A stretch of 64,000 nucleotides of DNA from Tomocerus qinae (lineage: Eukaryota; Arthropoda; Collembola; Entomobryomorpha; Tomoceridae): NCBI GenBank assembly GCA_020055645.1, contig CM034548.1, forward strand, positions 1,364,001-1,428,000, given 5' to 3'. The first letter of the stretch is position 1, and each line of letters opens with the position of its first letter. The translations under genes were made by a program, and so were the position numbers. Positions 23,648-35,295 of the stretch are shown piece by piece. Under the pieces are notes generated by a model. The model did not search any database. It was not told the DNA's origin and was given only the letters and a program-made list of their open reading frames with translations.

Positions 23648-23940
23648 CCTACGTGAATGTTCATCGTTTAATAGATGCTTACGTACAGGAACAGTAGGAA
23701 ATACGAAATCTACTTGTAGAATACGTTGCAAGTTGTAATACGTTCGCTCCCGTATTGCACCTGCTCCCATATGGCATCTTCTCCCAGTGACACCTTCTCC
23801 CTATATGATATCTGCTCCCTATTGCACCTGCTCCCGGTTAGACCTGCTCTTTGTTACACTACCTCCTAGTGCAAAAAATAATGAGAAACGACATTTTTTT
23901 TACATTTTTCTATTTAAAACAATATTTTTACAATTTTGAT

Positions 23941-24379
23941 GTCTTAGCCATTGGCGTCGGAACGTAATTTATTCAGGGGGACAAATTGGCGTCTTCTGAA
24001 GGCCACGCCCACGCCTGGTTGGGGCGTGGTCTTCTTAAGTCTCACAACTATCTTCGCATAATTTGCTTTCAATTTTAAAAATATTCTACAATTTTCTAAG
24101 CGGCGAAAAAATAATTTTTATAAAATAATGTATGGTGAATGGGTGAATGAAAGTAAATAAAATTTGCTTGTGTAATTTTAGGCCCATAATTATTGTTAGT
24201 AAAACACTCGCACTGTAATTTCCACACTTGAGAGTGAAAGGTACGTATTGAGGTACCTTTCACTCTCGAAAAAGTGCGTGAGAGTGGAAGTCGAGTCATT
24301 AAAAATATGGCCTTAGTTTGGTTTTTGGAACATTTTTAGGGGGACGTGTCCCTCCGGTTCCTACGCCTATGGTCTTAGC
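23941..24379. mobile_element. hAT-like MITE with intact 8-bp target duplication, nested in FB2
   Basis: The element spans 23949-24371 (423 bp) with exact duplications GTCTTAGC at 23941-23948 and 24372-24379. The terminal repeats are CATTGGCGTCGGAAC and GTTCCTACGCCTATG (13 of 15 complementary). It also holds a perfect internal 15-bp hairpin (24230-24267). Because it interrupts the FB2 core, it inserted after FB2. Confidence 0.9.
24230..24267. repeat. Perfect 15-bp inverted repeat with 8-bp loop
   Basis: GAGAGTGAAAGGTAC (24230-24244) and its exact complement (24253-24267) flank GTATTGAG. It lies inside the 23949-24371 MITE. Confidence 0.9.
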
Positions 24380-25063
24380 GTATTTACTTAGAGAACTATT
24401 GTACTTTTGTTAACGAAGCCTGCCCGCTTGGCCACTCTGCACGTTATTTTAATTACTATTCATAAAAGTATTTCTTAGTATGTCGCATGTATGTATGTAT
24501 CTATCTATGCCATGGTAAATGCGGCATTTTGTTGCAATGCACATGCGCGTACACAATGCATGTTTCATAAAACCAGAATATGGGTAAACATTATCTTATT
24601 TCGAAAATTACGCATTGTTAATATGCCTTATCATTTTGAAATTCATCATTAGTAGTGAGGGCCTAGTAATTACAGATACATATTATTATGAATTTATCAG
24701 TAATTAATAGTAGTGACCATCTCGTTTATACCATTTCTTATCATAGTTATTTCCTTAACTAACATTTCAGTTTACTTCAAGTACAGTTAAACAGTAGTGT
24801 GCAGAAGTTTTCCATTACATTATTGGAGACTGGAATCCCATAGTCTCTCATCATTCCCATGTCCAATCCACCCACATGTCGTATCTCAGGTTTGTAGTTT
24901 CGATTTTCGTTCTGTCGTTTCTTATTATTTTCCGTACACTGCGAGCTAGTGTAACAGGGAGCAGGTCTAACCGGGAGCAGGTGCAATAGGGAGCAGATAT
25001 CATAGGGAGAAGGTGTCACTGGGAGCAGATGCCATAGGGGAGCAGGTGCAATACGGGAGCAAA

Positions 25064-26265
25064 TGGGTTGATACCTACTTCTATTTCCATAGATCCATAG
25101 AGCAAGGTATTTACTTCGTTTGTGTTCAATAGATTCGTCTCATCTCCGATAACTCTGATGCAGATAGCGGCTCTGCTCTCCATTTGTATGAGGTACGAAG
25201 TGAAGCAAGTCTGTACCTATGAATATTATCATTCATTTAAATACTCCCCTTCGGCTATCAGATGCAAATTAAAAGCAGATTAGCAAAAGCTGTGATTACA
25301 TATGATAGGATTAATACACCGACCGACGACCTTCGCCCACAGCTTCTCCCTCTGCACTTTTTATTTATACGCACCCGGCACGAGGCGTGTGTAATGCAAC
25401 TAATATCCATCATGCCAGGATTACGTAGTCCATGTTTCCAATTTCCATGAAGTACTTGTCTATAACCAAATACAAAGAGGAAGGGAACGAAGGATCTAGT
25501 TGCGTGTAATATTAACATACTGTAGTACACTAATAGTAATACCATAATCGCTAATCTGCCTCATATTTACTAACAAATTATCACAAATCTATTACGAACA
25601 CGTTTATTTGACTTCATTACATCGTTTTTAATTGATATCACTTGTTCTGGCAGTAGCACAGGTATCCATACTACTACAAACTTATCCGATAATATTCTCC
25701 ACAAATTGCTGCCTTCTACTGGAAACCAGATTCATGCACCTATGAACCTGCAATAGTTTATCTGACAATAAAGCCTACTCTCAGAATTAAAGTGAACTTT
25801 GGTATGATTTTCGGTTAATTTGGTGGTTAGTTTTCTCTGCATATACGTCATAAATACCAAGGTGTCGAGTGTGCCGTAAATACCACCTGCCGTAAATTCA
25901 ATTCACGGCATTTGGTATACGGCGGCATGCCGTAAATTGTTTTTTATGTTTTTAGCTGCTTTTATATATAAATTGATGTGGGAAGTGAGAAATAAAACGC
26001 TAAAAGTGCCTTTATACACCAATAGTGTGTGTTAACATCAGTATATGCCACTGCCACGTAAAACCTTGAAACGTAAAAACTCATTTTATAACCTATAAGG
26101 GTTGTCATTTATTATAAAATGATCGAAATTATATTTTTTGTACTTCAATTAGTTGAATATTACTATTAAACTGTCTATGCTGTGTCTTATGTATTTTACG
26201 GTATGCAGAATCTGAAAATTATCTAAGGAATGCCGACTAACATTGCAAATCAGTAGGAAATCTGC
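25064..26265. other. No gene recognised; degenerate GCCGTAAAT repeats
   Basis: Between 25865 and 25940 the motif GCCGTAAAT and its complement recur about five times, and a related TTTTACGG occurs at 26195. This may be an old inverted-repeat element (about 25865-26215), but I found no duplication. The frames at 25258-25545 are unassigned. Confidence 0.35.
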
Positions 26266-26331
26266 CGGGAGGTAGTCTAACGGGGAGGAGATCTAACCCG
26301 GGAGGAAACCTAAACCGGAAGGAAATCTAAG
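26266..26331. repeat. Solo foldback arm fragment
   Basis: Four or five units of the FB1-type subrepeat (GGGAGGTAGTCTAA, GGGAGGAGATCTAA, GGGAGGAAACCTAA, GGAAGGAAATCTAA) without an opposing arm. Confidence 0.8.
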
Positions 26332-26399
26332 GTAATCGTTTTTAATTAATTTCAATTTTTTGATCCTTAACCTGAAAGCCTAGCTTCATCTCCATAGAT

Positions 26400-26850
26400 T
26401 TAAATGGTATTCACATGAGTTGAAAGTTATGTTGAGATGGTTGTAATTAGATTAAAGTTAGTTTAGATTAGATGCAGACGATATTTTCTTTGTTTGTATA
26501 CTATGTTTTAAAAAAATGTATTGACAGTAGATTGATTGGGTGGGTCTTTGGATGGGAGCCGGCGGTTCAGTGCAGAACTGCATAATTAACCATTCAGTAG
26601 ATTGGTGTTTGGCTATGGGAAGTTGTTCGTGGGAATTTCTTCCCTCTTTCCTCAACCCATCAAACGATCATTTACTTACGGACTATTAGCTGCCACTCTT
26701 GGAAACTCGTCAGAACGGTCAGAAGTTCTTATTTCAGTTTCCCATCATCCAACGGGCCTTTCCCTTCATGAGCACTTTCAATTCCTAACTACACCCACTC
26801 CAATTCCTCTCGCCTTACACAGAGAAAGTAATCCACATAAGTCGACTTGA
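26400..26850. other. GC-skew inversion module J (switch near 26640)
   Basis: The + strand is G-rich and C-poor from 26400 to about 26640 and C-rich from 26641 to 26830. Frames 26458-26655 (minus) and 26602-26850 (plus) diverge from the switch. Confidence 0.62.
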
Positions 26851-28515
26851 CTCACATTCTTTTGATTGATGAGTTTAATGAGTATTTATTACATATGTGG
26901 TAGACTGGGAGGGATATAAAGGCTCACCCAGACCAGACAGAGGGATACCTGTGGTAATAAGCACATGATAAATAGTAAACGGTAATAGCTAGAGAGATGA
27001 TACTAGCGCCATCGATTAAAACTAGTTTAATTAGTGTAGCTTTGAAACATTATTAAGTTCGGACCTCTTGATCAAAAGCAATAAAAGAGAAACTTGTAAA
27101 AGTGAATGGGACGTTCGATCTTAATATTTCAAATCTAGGCTTATCAAATGACTTTTAATCGATGGTACAAATATCATCCCCTTAACTTTTATTGTTCAGT
27201 AATGACCATGTAATTATGACCACAGATAACCCTCTCAGTCTAGTCTGAGAGGGCCATTATATCCTTCTCAGTCTCATCTTTTTCCTAGTCTACCACATAT
27301 ACAACAATTTCGTGTCTAGTTAACCATGCAACTTTCAAACACATTTACAAGACGAGTGGCTCGGGCTCCGTACACCCCTACAACCAACTGAAGGTCGCCT
27401 ATTGGAACAGCAACCGCAAATTCCGAAAAAATATGTGGTCTTGGAGGTAATATGTGGTAAAAGGTTTAAGACTTAAGAGACGCCAGTTGTGCTATTGTCG
27501 CCAGCAAAGACATGGACTATGGACTGAATGAGAGTAAGAGTAAGTAGCTATTAAGGCACAAAGAAGAAATTATATTACATTCATTCATTGACTCTTTTAG
27601 GAATGAATGGAATTTGTGGAATGAGGATTAAGTGTGAAGAGGAATGAGAAGGGTCTCTCAATGGGTCGAAGTGCACAGAGAACCAAGGAGGGGTGTGAGT
27701 TAGTTTGCCGATAAGCCGAGAAAGGGTTAATTTTAGAAAAGGACGAAGACATCGGGAGCAGGTAGAAATTGCTGAGCAGGTAAAGAATAAGTTGCTTAGG
27801 ATTTGTGAAAATGTTGTGCCCCCTTCTTGTGCTTGCCTAGCACTTGCTTCTCTTTCACATTGTATGGAGATACTATAATGTGAATGTGACAACAATGATT
27901 TAATGTATGTATAAACCAACCGATTTACAACGGATGTAAATGTAGATGTATATTTATTTAAATGTGTAAGCATAAATGCTAAATGCCCAGTTGATTTTTA
28001 CACCATAGTTTAAGCCCAAGTGTTTTCATTTGGATTTTGAAAAAGCTGAATGCCATCAGACCAGTATTTCCAGTAGCAAAATAAAATAATGCTATTTTCG
28101 TTATTGCCAGGTTATGGAGAAAGATTCAAGACTTAGGCCCGACGAAAATGTATAAAGAAGACAAAGATGCTCGAAAATGGTTTCGAATTTAATGATTCAA
28201 TTTAATAGACTGAAAAAGTAAATGTAGATAAGAAATTAACTCATGTAATTCAATTATAGAAAATATAATAAGTAATATATTTCTTTATGCTTGTAGAATA
28301 TTATTAGCTGAAGTAACATTTTCAGCAATTAAATATTATCACATTACCAGCAGTAATGTATTGTTTGTAAAAGTAACATTTTTGTTTCATAATATAAAGC
28401 TATTTTATAACACATGAACATATAGTTAAGTTATAGGTTCGGAATTGAGTACTACATGCCTATGCGCGGTATCCGGTGAACTCTTCTAAAGCTTTTTCGA
28501 CAATTGACAAAGGTG
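26851..28515. other. No gene recognised; weak G-rich block
   Basis: A G-rich, C-poor block spans about 27480-27800, but the C-rich partner is only about 50 bp (27815-27860), so I do not count it as a full module. The 130-codon minus-strand frame 27581-27973 reflects this bias. No repeat ends are seen. Confidence 0.4.
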
Positions 28516-28554
28516 ATCTCGATAATTACTATGTAGAACTCCATAGTTTCAATG

Positions 28555-28765
28555 TAAAACTACATAATTACAAAGATGTCTCAATAATTACAATGGTGGT
28601 CTCGATAATTACAATGGTGGTCTCGATAATTACAATGGTGGTCTCGATAATTACAATGGTGGTCTCGATAATTACAATGGTGGTCTCGATAATTACAATG
28701 GTGGTCTCGATAATTACAATGGTGGTCTCGATAATTACAATGGTGATCTCGATAATGGCAAAGGA
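28555..28765. repeat. 21-bp minisatellite, about 9 copies
   Basis: The unit TCTCGATAATTACAATGGTGG is repeated almost without change from about 28579 to 28755, with decayed units on both sides. Because 21 is a multiple of three, it creates a repeating open frame (28476-28796, plus). I do not consider that frame a gene. Confidence 0.92.
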
Positions 28766-28796
28766 TGATTCGACAATTACAAATAAAAGTCAGTGA

Positions 28797-29370
28797 GCAT
28801 CCATCTAAGCAATAGATAAAACGGCTTCAGGAGCATTGAGCGTTTCATTATCATTATGAACCGATGCATATGTGCTGCATTCTTGCATTGGTTACTTGGC
28901 TGCTAAAACATTGAAAGGGTCCCTAACTTTTTCATCCACCCTAGGCGAGTACAAACATAAAAATAAACCCTTCCCTGCTCGCAGACGGTCAACTTCGACT
29001 CTAATTGGGATAGTACTCTTAATCTTTTCTCAACGCGGCAGATCCTTACGGACCCGATGTGTCAATTGTATATTGTTTAACTTACTGTCTACCTGTCATT
29101 GTAGTTGAACCGTCAACAGAAACCACCTTCTTGGACTTAATGGCCCACCTGATCCAAGTACTCCTCTGTACAGGTTAATGAAATGGGTAGTGGACAAAAT
29201 GACCAAAATTCATGTATACCCCTTATCAAGGAAATTTTACCGCCTCACCCGTTTTAAATTTTTGGCCACTGGATAATAAAGAAATGCAAACATCCATATA
29301 TAAAAACTATCTTGACTATAGTATAAACATAAACTGGCGCACGCGTATTGAAATTTAATGTCTTTAAAAA
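28797..29370. other. No gene recognised
   Basis: Mixed sequence with a short unassigned frame (28872-29108, plus). No repeats were delimited. Confidence 0.4.
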
Positions 29371-29482
29371 TGTATCCCGAAGTCCACTATTAGCAAAGTG
29401 TCTTTGTCGGGTAACTTCGGAAGGCACCCGACGAAAGCACGTTACATGTAGTGGACGTCGGGTAAACGGCTTTGGGGTACAT
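29371..29482. mobile_element. Palindromic MITE-like element with two nested stems
   Basis: About 112 bp. Outer pairs TGTATCCC/GGGGTACA and GTCCACTA (29382-29389)/TAGTGGAC (29449-29456) enclose an inner hairpin CTTTGTCGGGT (29402-29412)/ACCCGACGAAAG (29426-29437). No target duplication can be named with confidence. Confidence 0.55.
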
Positions 29483-29666
29483 TATTAAAAACATTAATTT
29501 GGTATGTTTGTCTGTACGTATGTATGTTTGTATGTACGAATGAGAATGTCTTCATAGTTTAGTGTTGTCATGTGCATTATAGGTTGTAAAATGTGTGTTT
29601 GCATCAACTCAACAACTAAACATAGTTTTAGCATTGTAAGTTGTGGGCACACATGCTAGTTTAGGT

Positions 29667-30258
29667 CAGCGAGCCGAGCCGAGCCACTGGCCTCCAATTA
29701 CATTGAGCGAGCCGAGCCGAACCAGACCCCCAAAAAACTTTTTGGGGAGCCAAGCGGAGCCGAGCCAGCCATTAAAAAAATTTTTGGCGAGCCGAGCCGA
29801 GCCAGGTCTATCAAAATATTTCGACCGAGCCGAGCAGGGTCCATGGCTCGGCCCGGCTCGCTGAAAAATCGAGCCACTAATGGTTAAGAAGCCTGTATGT
29901 TTAAAATAAAAATGGCGGGAAAATTTTTGCGCGAGCCGAGCCAACTTATCCAATAGGGCGAGCCGAGCCAACTTATCCAATAGGGCGAACCGGGCCAACT
30001 TATCCAATAGGGCGAGCCGAGCCAACTTATCCAATAGGGCGAGCCGAGCCAACTTATCCAATAGGGTGAGCCGAGCCAACTTATCCAATAGGGCGAGCCG
30101 AGCCAGGTCTATAAAAATATTTTTGGTGGAGCCGAGCCGAGCCAGTAAGTAAAAAATATTTCAGCGAGCCGAGCCGAGCCAGGTCTATAAAAAAATTTCG
30201 AAAGAGCCGAACCACTGGCTCAGCTCGGCTCGCTGAAAAATCGAGCCAGCCTGGCGTG
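29667..30258. repeat. GAGCC-rich composite repeat with a 27-bp array
   Basis: GAGCCGAGCC motifs recur across the whole interval. Between them are similar segments of the form AGGTCTATMAAAATATTT. A 27-bp unit, GAGCCGAGCCAACTTATCC plus AATAGGGC, is repeated just over six times at about 29932-30098. A GGCTCGCTGAAAAATCGAGCC hairpin appears twice (near 29852 and 30226). The 140-codon minus-strand frame 29666-30088 follows from the 27-bp period. The layout resembles other GC-rich hAT MITE interiors such as 3802-4324, but I could not find clean ends. Confidence 0.7.
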
Positions 30259-30364
30259 GGTGATTTCATATATTCTTATTATTGTTTTATCATCGAAACC
30301 TTTTTATACAGGACTGAATACCACCTATGCCTTAAATGCCACAAATAAAAATAGTGCCGTCCAT

Positions 30365-30540
30365 AATAATGACGTATTAAGGGTCGGGCTTTACAGGCTG
30401 AAGCCCCCCCCCCCCCCGAAATCCAAGAAAAATGAGATTTTTCTCAAAATAGCAAAAAATTTTGCGCCCCGCGCGATTATTTGCCATTTTTGACTAATTT
30501 TCGTCAAAATATGCCAGAAATTTTGCATTATCTATGTGTA
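30365..30540. mobile_element. hAT-like MITE fragment related to the 60224 element
   Basis: GACGTATTAAGGGTCGGG followed by GGCTGAAG and a C-run mirrors the right end of the 60224-60451 element. The match continues through CAAAATAGCAAAAAATTTTG. The opposite end is missing, so this is a truncated copy. Confidence 0.6.
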
Positions 30541-30894
30541 TTTTTTAATCACGGCTGAATGATGGCTGAGTTATAGTTTGTGTAACATTATTTAAATTTC
30601 GATTGCCTTACTTTTTAGTTAACATTTTAAGATTTGTGGCTTCAATTATCTAGAAGTATATATATAGTTTAGTTTATATATATGCAAACATCAGGATAGC
30701 TAACTGATTACTTGTACTGGTCGCAAAGGTGAGTCAGGCAGGTGAGGAGGTTGAAAGCCATAAAATGTCATTAATTCACCTGGTTTTAACTAAGAAAACT
30801 AAAAATCATGGTTTTCTCACTGCCACTGACCTTTTCGTGCCAATTCTTTATTTATTGGTGTGGAAATGAAACATTATGTTGAAAATATATACTA

Positions 30895-32632
30895 CTAGAA
30901 ATAAGCCCGTCCTACGGACGGGAATTATCTGTCAGAATTAACAGTTATCCAATCATTATTAATAGTAATAGCATTCCAAAATCAATCCTTTAACCGAACT
31001 ATGTTTAAAGCCCTTTCATCACCTGTATGTTTTCATAATGACATTATTGACACAATGTATCCCCATTATTTTCCATAACCCGTTATTTATTAATAACCAA
31101 CGGTATTACCAATAACCATTGGCATTATCAATAACATTGGCATTATCAATAACCATTGGCATTATCAATAACATTGGCATTATCAATAACCATTGGCATT
31201 ATCAATAACCATTGGCATTATCAATAACCATTGGCATTATCAATAACCATTGGCATTATCAATAACCATTGGCATTATCAATAACCATTGGCATTATCAA
31301 TAACCATTGGCATTATCAATAACCATTGGCATTATCAATAACCATTGGCATTATCAATAACCATTGGCATTATCAATAACCATTGGCATTATCAATAACC
31401 ATTGGCATTATCAATAACCATTGGCATTATCAATAACCATTGGCATTATCAATAACCATTGGCATTATCAATAACCATTGGCATTATCAATAACCATTGG
31501 CATTATCAATAACCATTGGCATTATCAATAACCATTGGCATTATCAATAACCATTGGCATTATCAATAACCATTGGCATTATCAATAACCATTGGTATTA
31601 TCAATAACCATTGGTATTATCAATAACCATTGGTATTATCAATAACACCAGGTATTATCAATAACCATTGGTATTATCAATAACACCAGGTATTATCAAT
31701 AACCTCCGATATTATCATTAACCCCTGGTATTTTAAATAACCCCGAAATTTTACACAACCCCGTAAGTCCCCGTACATAGCCCCGATATTTTACATAACG
31801 CTGATATTTTAAATAACCCTGGTGTTTAAATAACACCGTTATTTTAATTGTCTTCGTCATTTTAATTAATCACGTCACTTCAATTAATTCCGCTATTTTA
31901 ATCGGCCTCGTTATGTAGGCTTCCACTTTATTTCAAATATTATATGTTAATAAAATCCAATATTGTAATTAACCCTACTATTTTAATTGACCCCATTTTT
32001 TTATTTTATATCAACCTCGATTCGCTAAATTTATTTTATCATTCATTCTTAACCCATTGTTTATTATTTAATTTAGTTTAACTTTAGGCCGTTGCTTTAA
32101 TTAAGTTTACTTAGACACTTAGACCCCATTACATGATTAGGTAATTACTAATTACAGAAAAGTACTATTTTTGTCAAAGATAACTTATGTGGACATTTAC
32201 ACTTTCATGTCTGTGTGTCTATCTTTGCTTCTCGCAATCAAAACTGAGCACTACACTTATGCGAGTAATGCAGCACTCTGGGCATAGGCTCCTTATACAT
32301 GTAAAATTTTCAGATAATTTCCAAAATTATTCAAATCAAAAAATTGAAAAAGGCTCTATTAGGATCCAAGTTTGGGTCATTAGCAGCTCCTCAAAAAGTT
32401 TCATAATGATTGGTAGAAAACTGTAGGAAGAGATAGTGAGCATAATTTCCACAACCCCCCACTCTTTACATGTAAAAATCTGACTTTCAAAAATCATAAA
32501 ACGATTTCCATAAAACCGAGCGTTATGAAAATGATCAGTTGAGTTTCTGACTATAAGGTGGACATACAGTAAAAATTCTATTCAGAAATCTAACCATAAT
32601 TAGCTGTACTTGAAATGCTATTATTATAGAGA
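30895..32632 (-). mobile_element. Helitron-like element H3, long copy with internal minisatellite
   Basis: On the minus strand the candidate 5' end TCTCTATAATAATA starts at 32632, and the 3' end is a perfect hairpin CCCGTCC-GTA-GGACGGG (30906-30922) followed by CTTATTT and CTAG (30895-30898). Flanking A at 30894 fits insertion at A|T; the base at 32633 does not fit the opposite flank. About 0.8 kb of the interior is a minisatellite and its decayed derivatives of the form TTTTAAATAACCCC. There is no transposase or helicase frame. Homology to the 34.1-35.6 kb copy supports the extent. Confidence 0.65.
31090..31710. repeat. 19-bp minisatellite, roughly 30 copies
   Basis: The unit ATTGGCATTATCAATAACC is almost invariant from about 31115 to 31630. 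Two early units are one base pair pair shorter (AACATTGG), and the last units drift to GGTATTATC. It lies within H3. Confidence 0.92.
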
Positions 32633-32819
32633 AGACACCATTTCGTCTAGAATCAGGTTTTCATCAACCTCTGAATTGAAAGGGTATGATATAGTTATTA
32701 CTTAGTGAGTTTAAAAGGTTTACACTATGTTTAGGTACAAATCCTTCGGCACAATAAATCTATCCAGATTAGGATATACAAAAAGACTGTTGTGTGTTTG
32801 TTTAGAGTTTGGTAGTTCG
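32633..32819. other. No gene recognised
   Basis: A short AT-rich spacer between H3 and the next module. Confidence 0.4.
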
Positions 32820-33093
32820 TAGATGTAAGCTGTTTATAAGAAATATACAAAGTAATTATGGTGAATGCAGAGATGCAAAGAACATAAGAAATGATGGTTT
32901 GTAATTTGTACTATTATGATGTTTGAAGTGCAACTCTGGGTGCGTTCTTTGAAATGTGGGTGGGCATTTATTGGAGTTGAGTAGTAGGTCTGTTGGTGGG
33001 AGAATCGGCAGAGAAGAGAGAACTTGGTACGCTGAAGTGTAGAGGTGAGGAGACGCATGAAGAATGGAAATGACAGAGAAGAAAGGAGTATGG

Positions 33094-33137
<44 letters not shown>

Positions 33138-33600
33138 ACAAGACAAGGGAGAGCGAGAAATAATGCATTCGGAGAGGAGCCTGTTAGTCGATATATTTAA
33201 GGGACGGAATGAGCTTCCATCCAACAGTCCGCATTCAGCCAGAGTGACCAACAACTACTCATTGGAAAGGACTGCAGTGCAGTGCAAGAAATTTCTTGGA
33301 ATTGACTACACCTAGATGCTACAGAAGAAGAGATGTAGATAGTGGTATGTCTTTATACCTAGGTAGGTGCATGGAACTGGACTTGACTGGAAGGGGGAGT
33401 GCGGGAGGGAGCAGGCCACCTAATTATCCAAAGCTCTTTTATTCAGTTCTTTTGAGAACTTTGGGTCTCTTTTGTGCCTGGGCTGCTATTCTCGTCTGCA
33501 TCGTCTTCGTGCCATGCCCACGAGTCTCGTCTGAGCCAGACAGAAGGACGTGCCCACTAAGCCCAACCGCCCAACAACCAAGTAAATACAACAACTATTT
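32820..33600. other. GC-skew inversion module L (switch near 33220, composite)
   Basis: G-rich and C-poor from 32820 to about 33200. A short C-rich stretch is followed by a second G-rich block (33290-33410) and a C-rich block (33421-33600), so two flips may be fused. The plus-strand frame 33296-33619 contains a hydrophobic segment (about residues 46-72) but no family signature. A further G-to-C flip may follow at 33611-33900. Confidence 0.5.
33097..33134. repeat. (TA)n microsatellite
   Basis: Dinucleotide TA run, interrupted once near its start (ACATA). Confidence 0.95.
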
Positions 33601-34235
33601 ACTAATACAAAACTACTGATACGAGTCAAAGGAGAACCAGACAAAGAGGAAGCCAAGGAGAGGAGGAAGAGAAAGGAGAAATGAACAGAGAAAGGAAAGA
33701 AAACCAAGAAACGATGGATGAGAAGGAGAAAACAGATTTCACTCCCTGTCCAGCACAATCAAGGCCATGCATGATGTGTATCTACACATTCATTTCGAGA
33801 GTGCCTGACAGGCACACAACATAACAACGAGACTCATCCAACTCACTCTACGTCCACTACTCTAGCCCTCCGAAGATATACTTCATATATTATTATTTCT
33901 ACTCAGCATGTCTTCAGGCATATCTACAGAGATTTGTTAATTAGTATTAGTATAGATAGAACAAATATAGGCCCGTTCTCCGAACGGGAAATGTGTAACC
34001 CCTTAATGGGGACGGTAGATCATGAGTATACATTATGCATAAAAAAAGTATGAAAATTAACAGATTAAAATGTTTAAAAAATTGCTTGCTGCGTTGCTAC
34101 CACATTCTACGGACGGGAAACCAAATACAACACTTATCGAATCAACATAAAAATAGTGAAAATAATTTAACTAAACAGCGAAATTAAAGTAAATGTTTAA
34201 AGTCCTTTCATCAGCGCCTGATTTTCATTATATTA

Positions 34236-34316
34236 TCATTAATAGGGCCGCAGCCAGAAAAAATTAAGGGGGGGACACCGAAAAAAATATGCTAAATTTC
34301 AGCCTTGATCATTAAT
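34236..34316. mobile_element. Minimal hAT-like MITE nested in H3
   Basis: About 66 bp between copies of TCATTAAT (34236-34243 and 34309-34316). The left end AGGGCCGCAGCCAG places it in the 35304 family; the right end CAGCCTTGA is degraded. Confidence 0.68.
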
Positions 34317-34349
34317 ATTATATGGACATAATATATAATTTTAAATCAT

Positions 34350-34520
34350 CCTGTCATTTTAAATAGACGTCATTGTAAATGTCCCCGTCATTTTAAATAG
34401 ACGTCATTGTAAATGTCCCCGTCATTTTAAATAGACGTCATTGTAAATGTCCCCGTCATTTTAAATAGACGTCATTGTAAATGACCCCAAATTTTAAATA
34501 GACGTCGTTTTAAATATTTT
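34350..34520. repeat. 34-bp minisatellite (two 17-bp half units), about 4 copies
   Basis: GTCATTTTAAATAGAC alternates with GTCATTGTAAATGTCCCC. Decayed single units of the TTTTAAATA-CCCGTCA type continue to about 34720. Confidence 0.88.
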
Positions 34521-35295
34521 CGTCGTTTAGCTTCACCCCTTCATTTTGAATAACCCCGTTGTTTTGTTTTAAATCTATTAACGCCATTTTAAAAAATCTC
34601 GTCATTTTAAATAACCTCGTCATTTTAAACATTCCTGTCATTTTAAATAATCTTTTTATTTTAAATATTCCCGTCATCTTAAATATTCACGTCATTTTCA
34701 CCTCTTCATTTTAAGTAGCTCTGTTATTTTAATTATCTACCATTATTTTAATTGTCCTCATTATTTCTATCTATTTTCTACCTATCTCGTTACATTCATT
34801 AACCAATCTTATGTCAATTCAAGTCAACCTATTCAATTCACAATCAAATGATACTAACTAAATAAACGTTGTCTTGCTATTAATAGTTTGACTCCGCTTC
34901 GGTCGCCCCGTTTGAGATGGAAGGGACACTAATCACTTTACATGGCGGAGGCCTGTCTGCTTAAAGTGTAGGACTTTGTCAAATTTTTGAAATTCACTGG
35001 TAAAATATTTTCTACTAAAAAATAAAAAACTGGAGTGGCTAAGATCGGATAAAAACTGTAGGAGAAGTTTTTGAACAAAGCGTTTTCGCTCCTTAGGACG
35101 ACAGATCGGAGCGTTTTCTCCCACTCCTTCAATGTTAAAATTCGAAATTCAAAAAATCGTAAAACGATTTCTACGTAAAGATATCGTTTTGAAACTCATC
35201 ACCTCTTCATCACTGTTGTCAACAAGGACTCACCGGTAAATTGAATTTTGAAGAGTGAAGGGGTAATGGATCAAATCCGAAAATCCCCCCCCCCC

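Larger units (their letters stand above)
23743..25063. mobile_element. Foldback-like element FB2, with a nested hAT MITE
   Basis: About 1.32 kb (about 0.89 kb without the nested MITE and its duplication). The inverted arms (about 23743-23900 and 24910-25063) are built from a roughly 16-bp unit read as GGGAGCAGGTGCAATA on the right arm. The unit differs from that of FB1, but both arms of FB2 share it. Core blocks are homologous to FB1: 24661-24775 matches 2230-2310 inverted, 24395-24440 matches 2311-2350 inverted, and 24775-24920 matches 2430-2575 in the same orientation. Part of the core is therefore inverted between the two copies. It is non-coding. Confidence 0.78.

Noticed and set aside
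25865-26215. Inverted-repeat element based on GCCGTAAAT motifs
   Set aside because: The motif recurs in both orientations, but I could not find matching ends or a target duplication.
27480-27860. Additional skew module
   Set aside because: The G-rich half is clear, but the C-rich half is only about 50 bp, so it was not counted.
28476-28796. Repeating frame with a VVSIITM unit
   Set aside because: Produced by a 21-bp minisatellite whose length is a multiple of three.
29666-30088. 140-codon minus-strand frame with LARLALLDK repeats
   Set aside because: Follows from the 27-bp unit and GAGCC-rich sequence; no sign of a real protein.
31090-31710. CRISPR-like regular repeat
   Set aside because: The 19-bp units are directly adjacent with no spacers, and the context is an animal mobile element.
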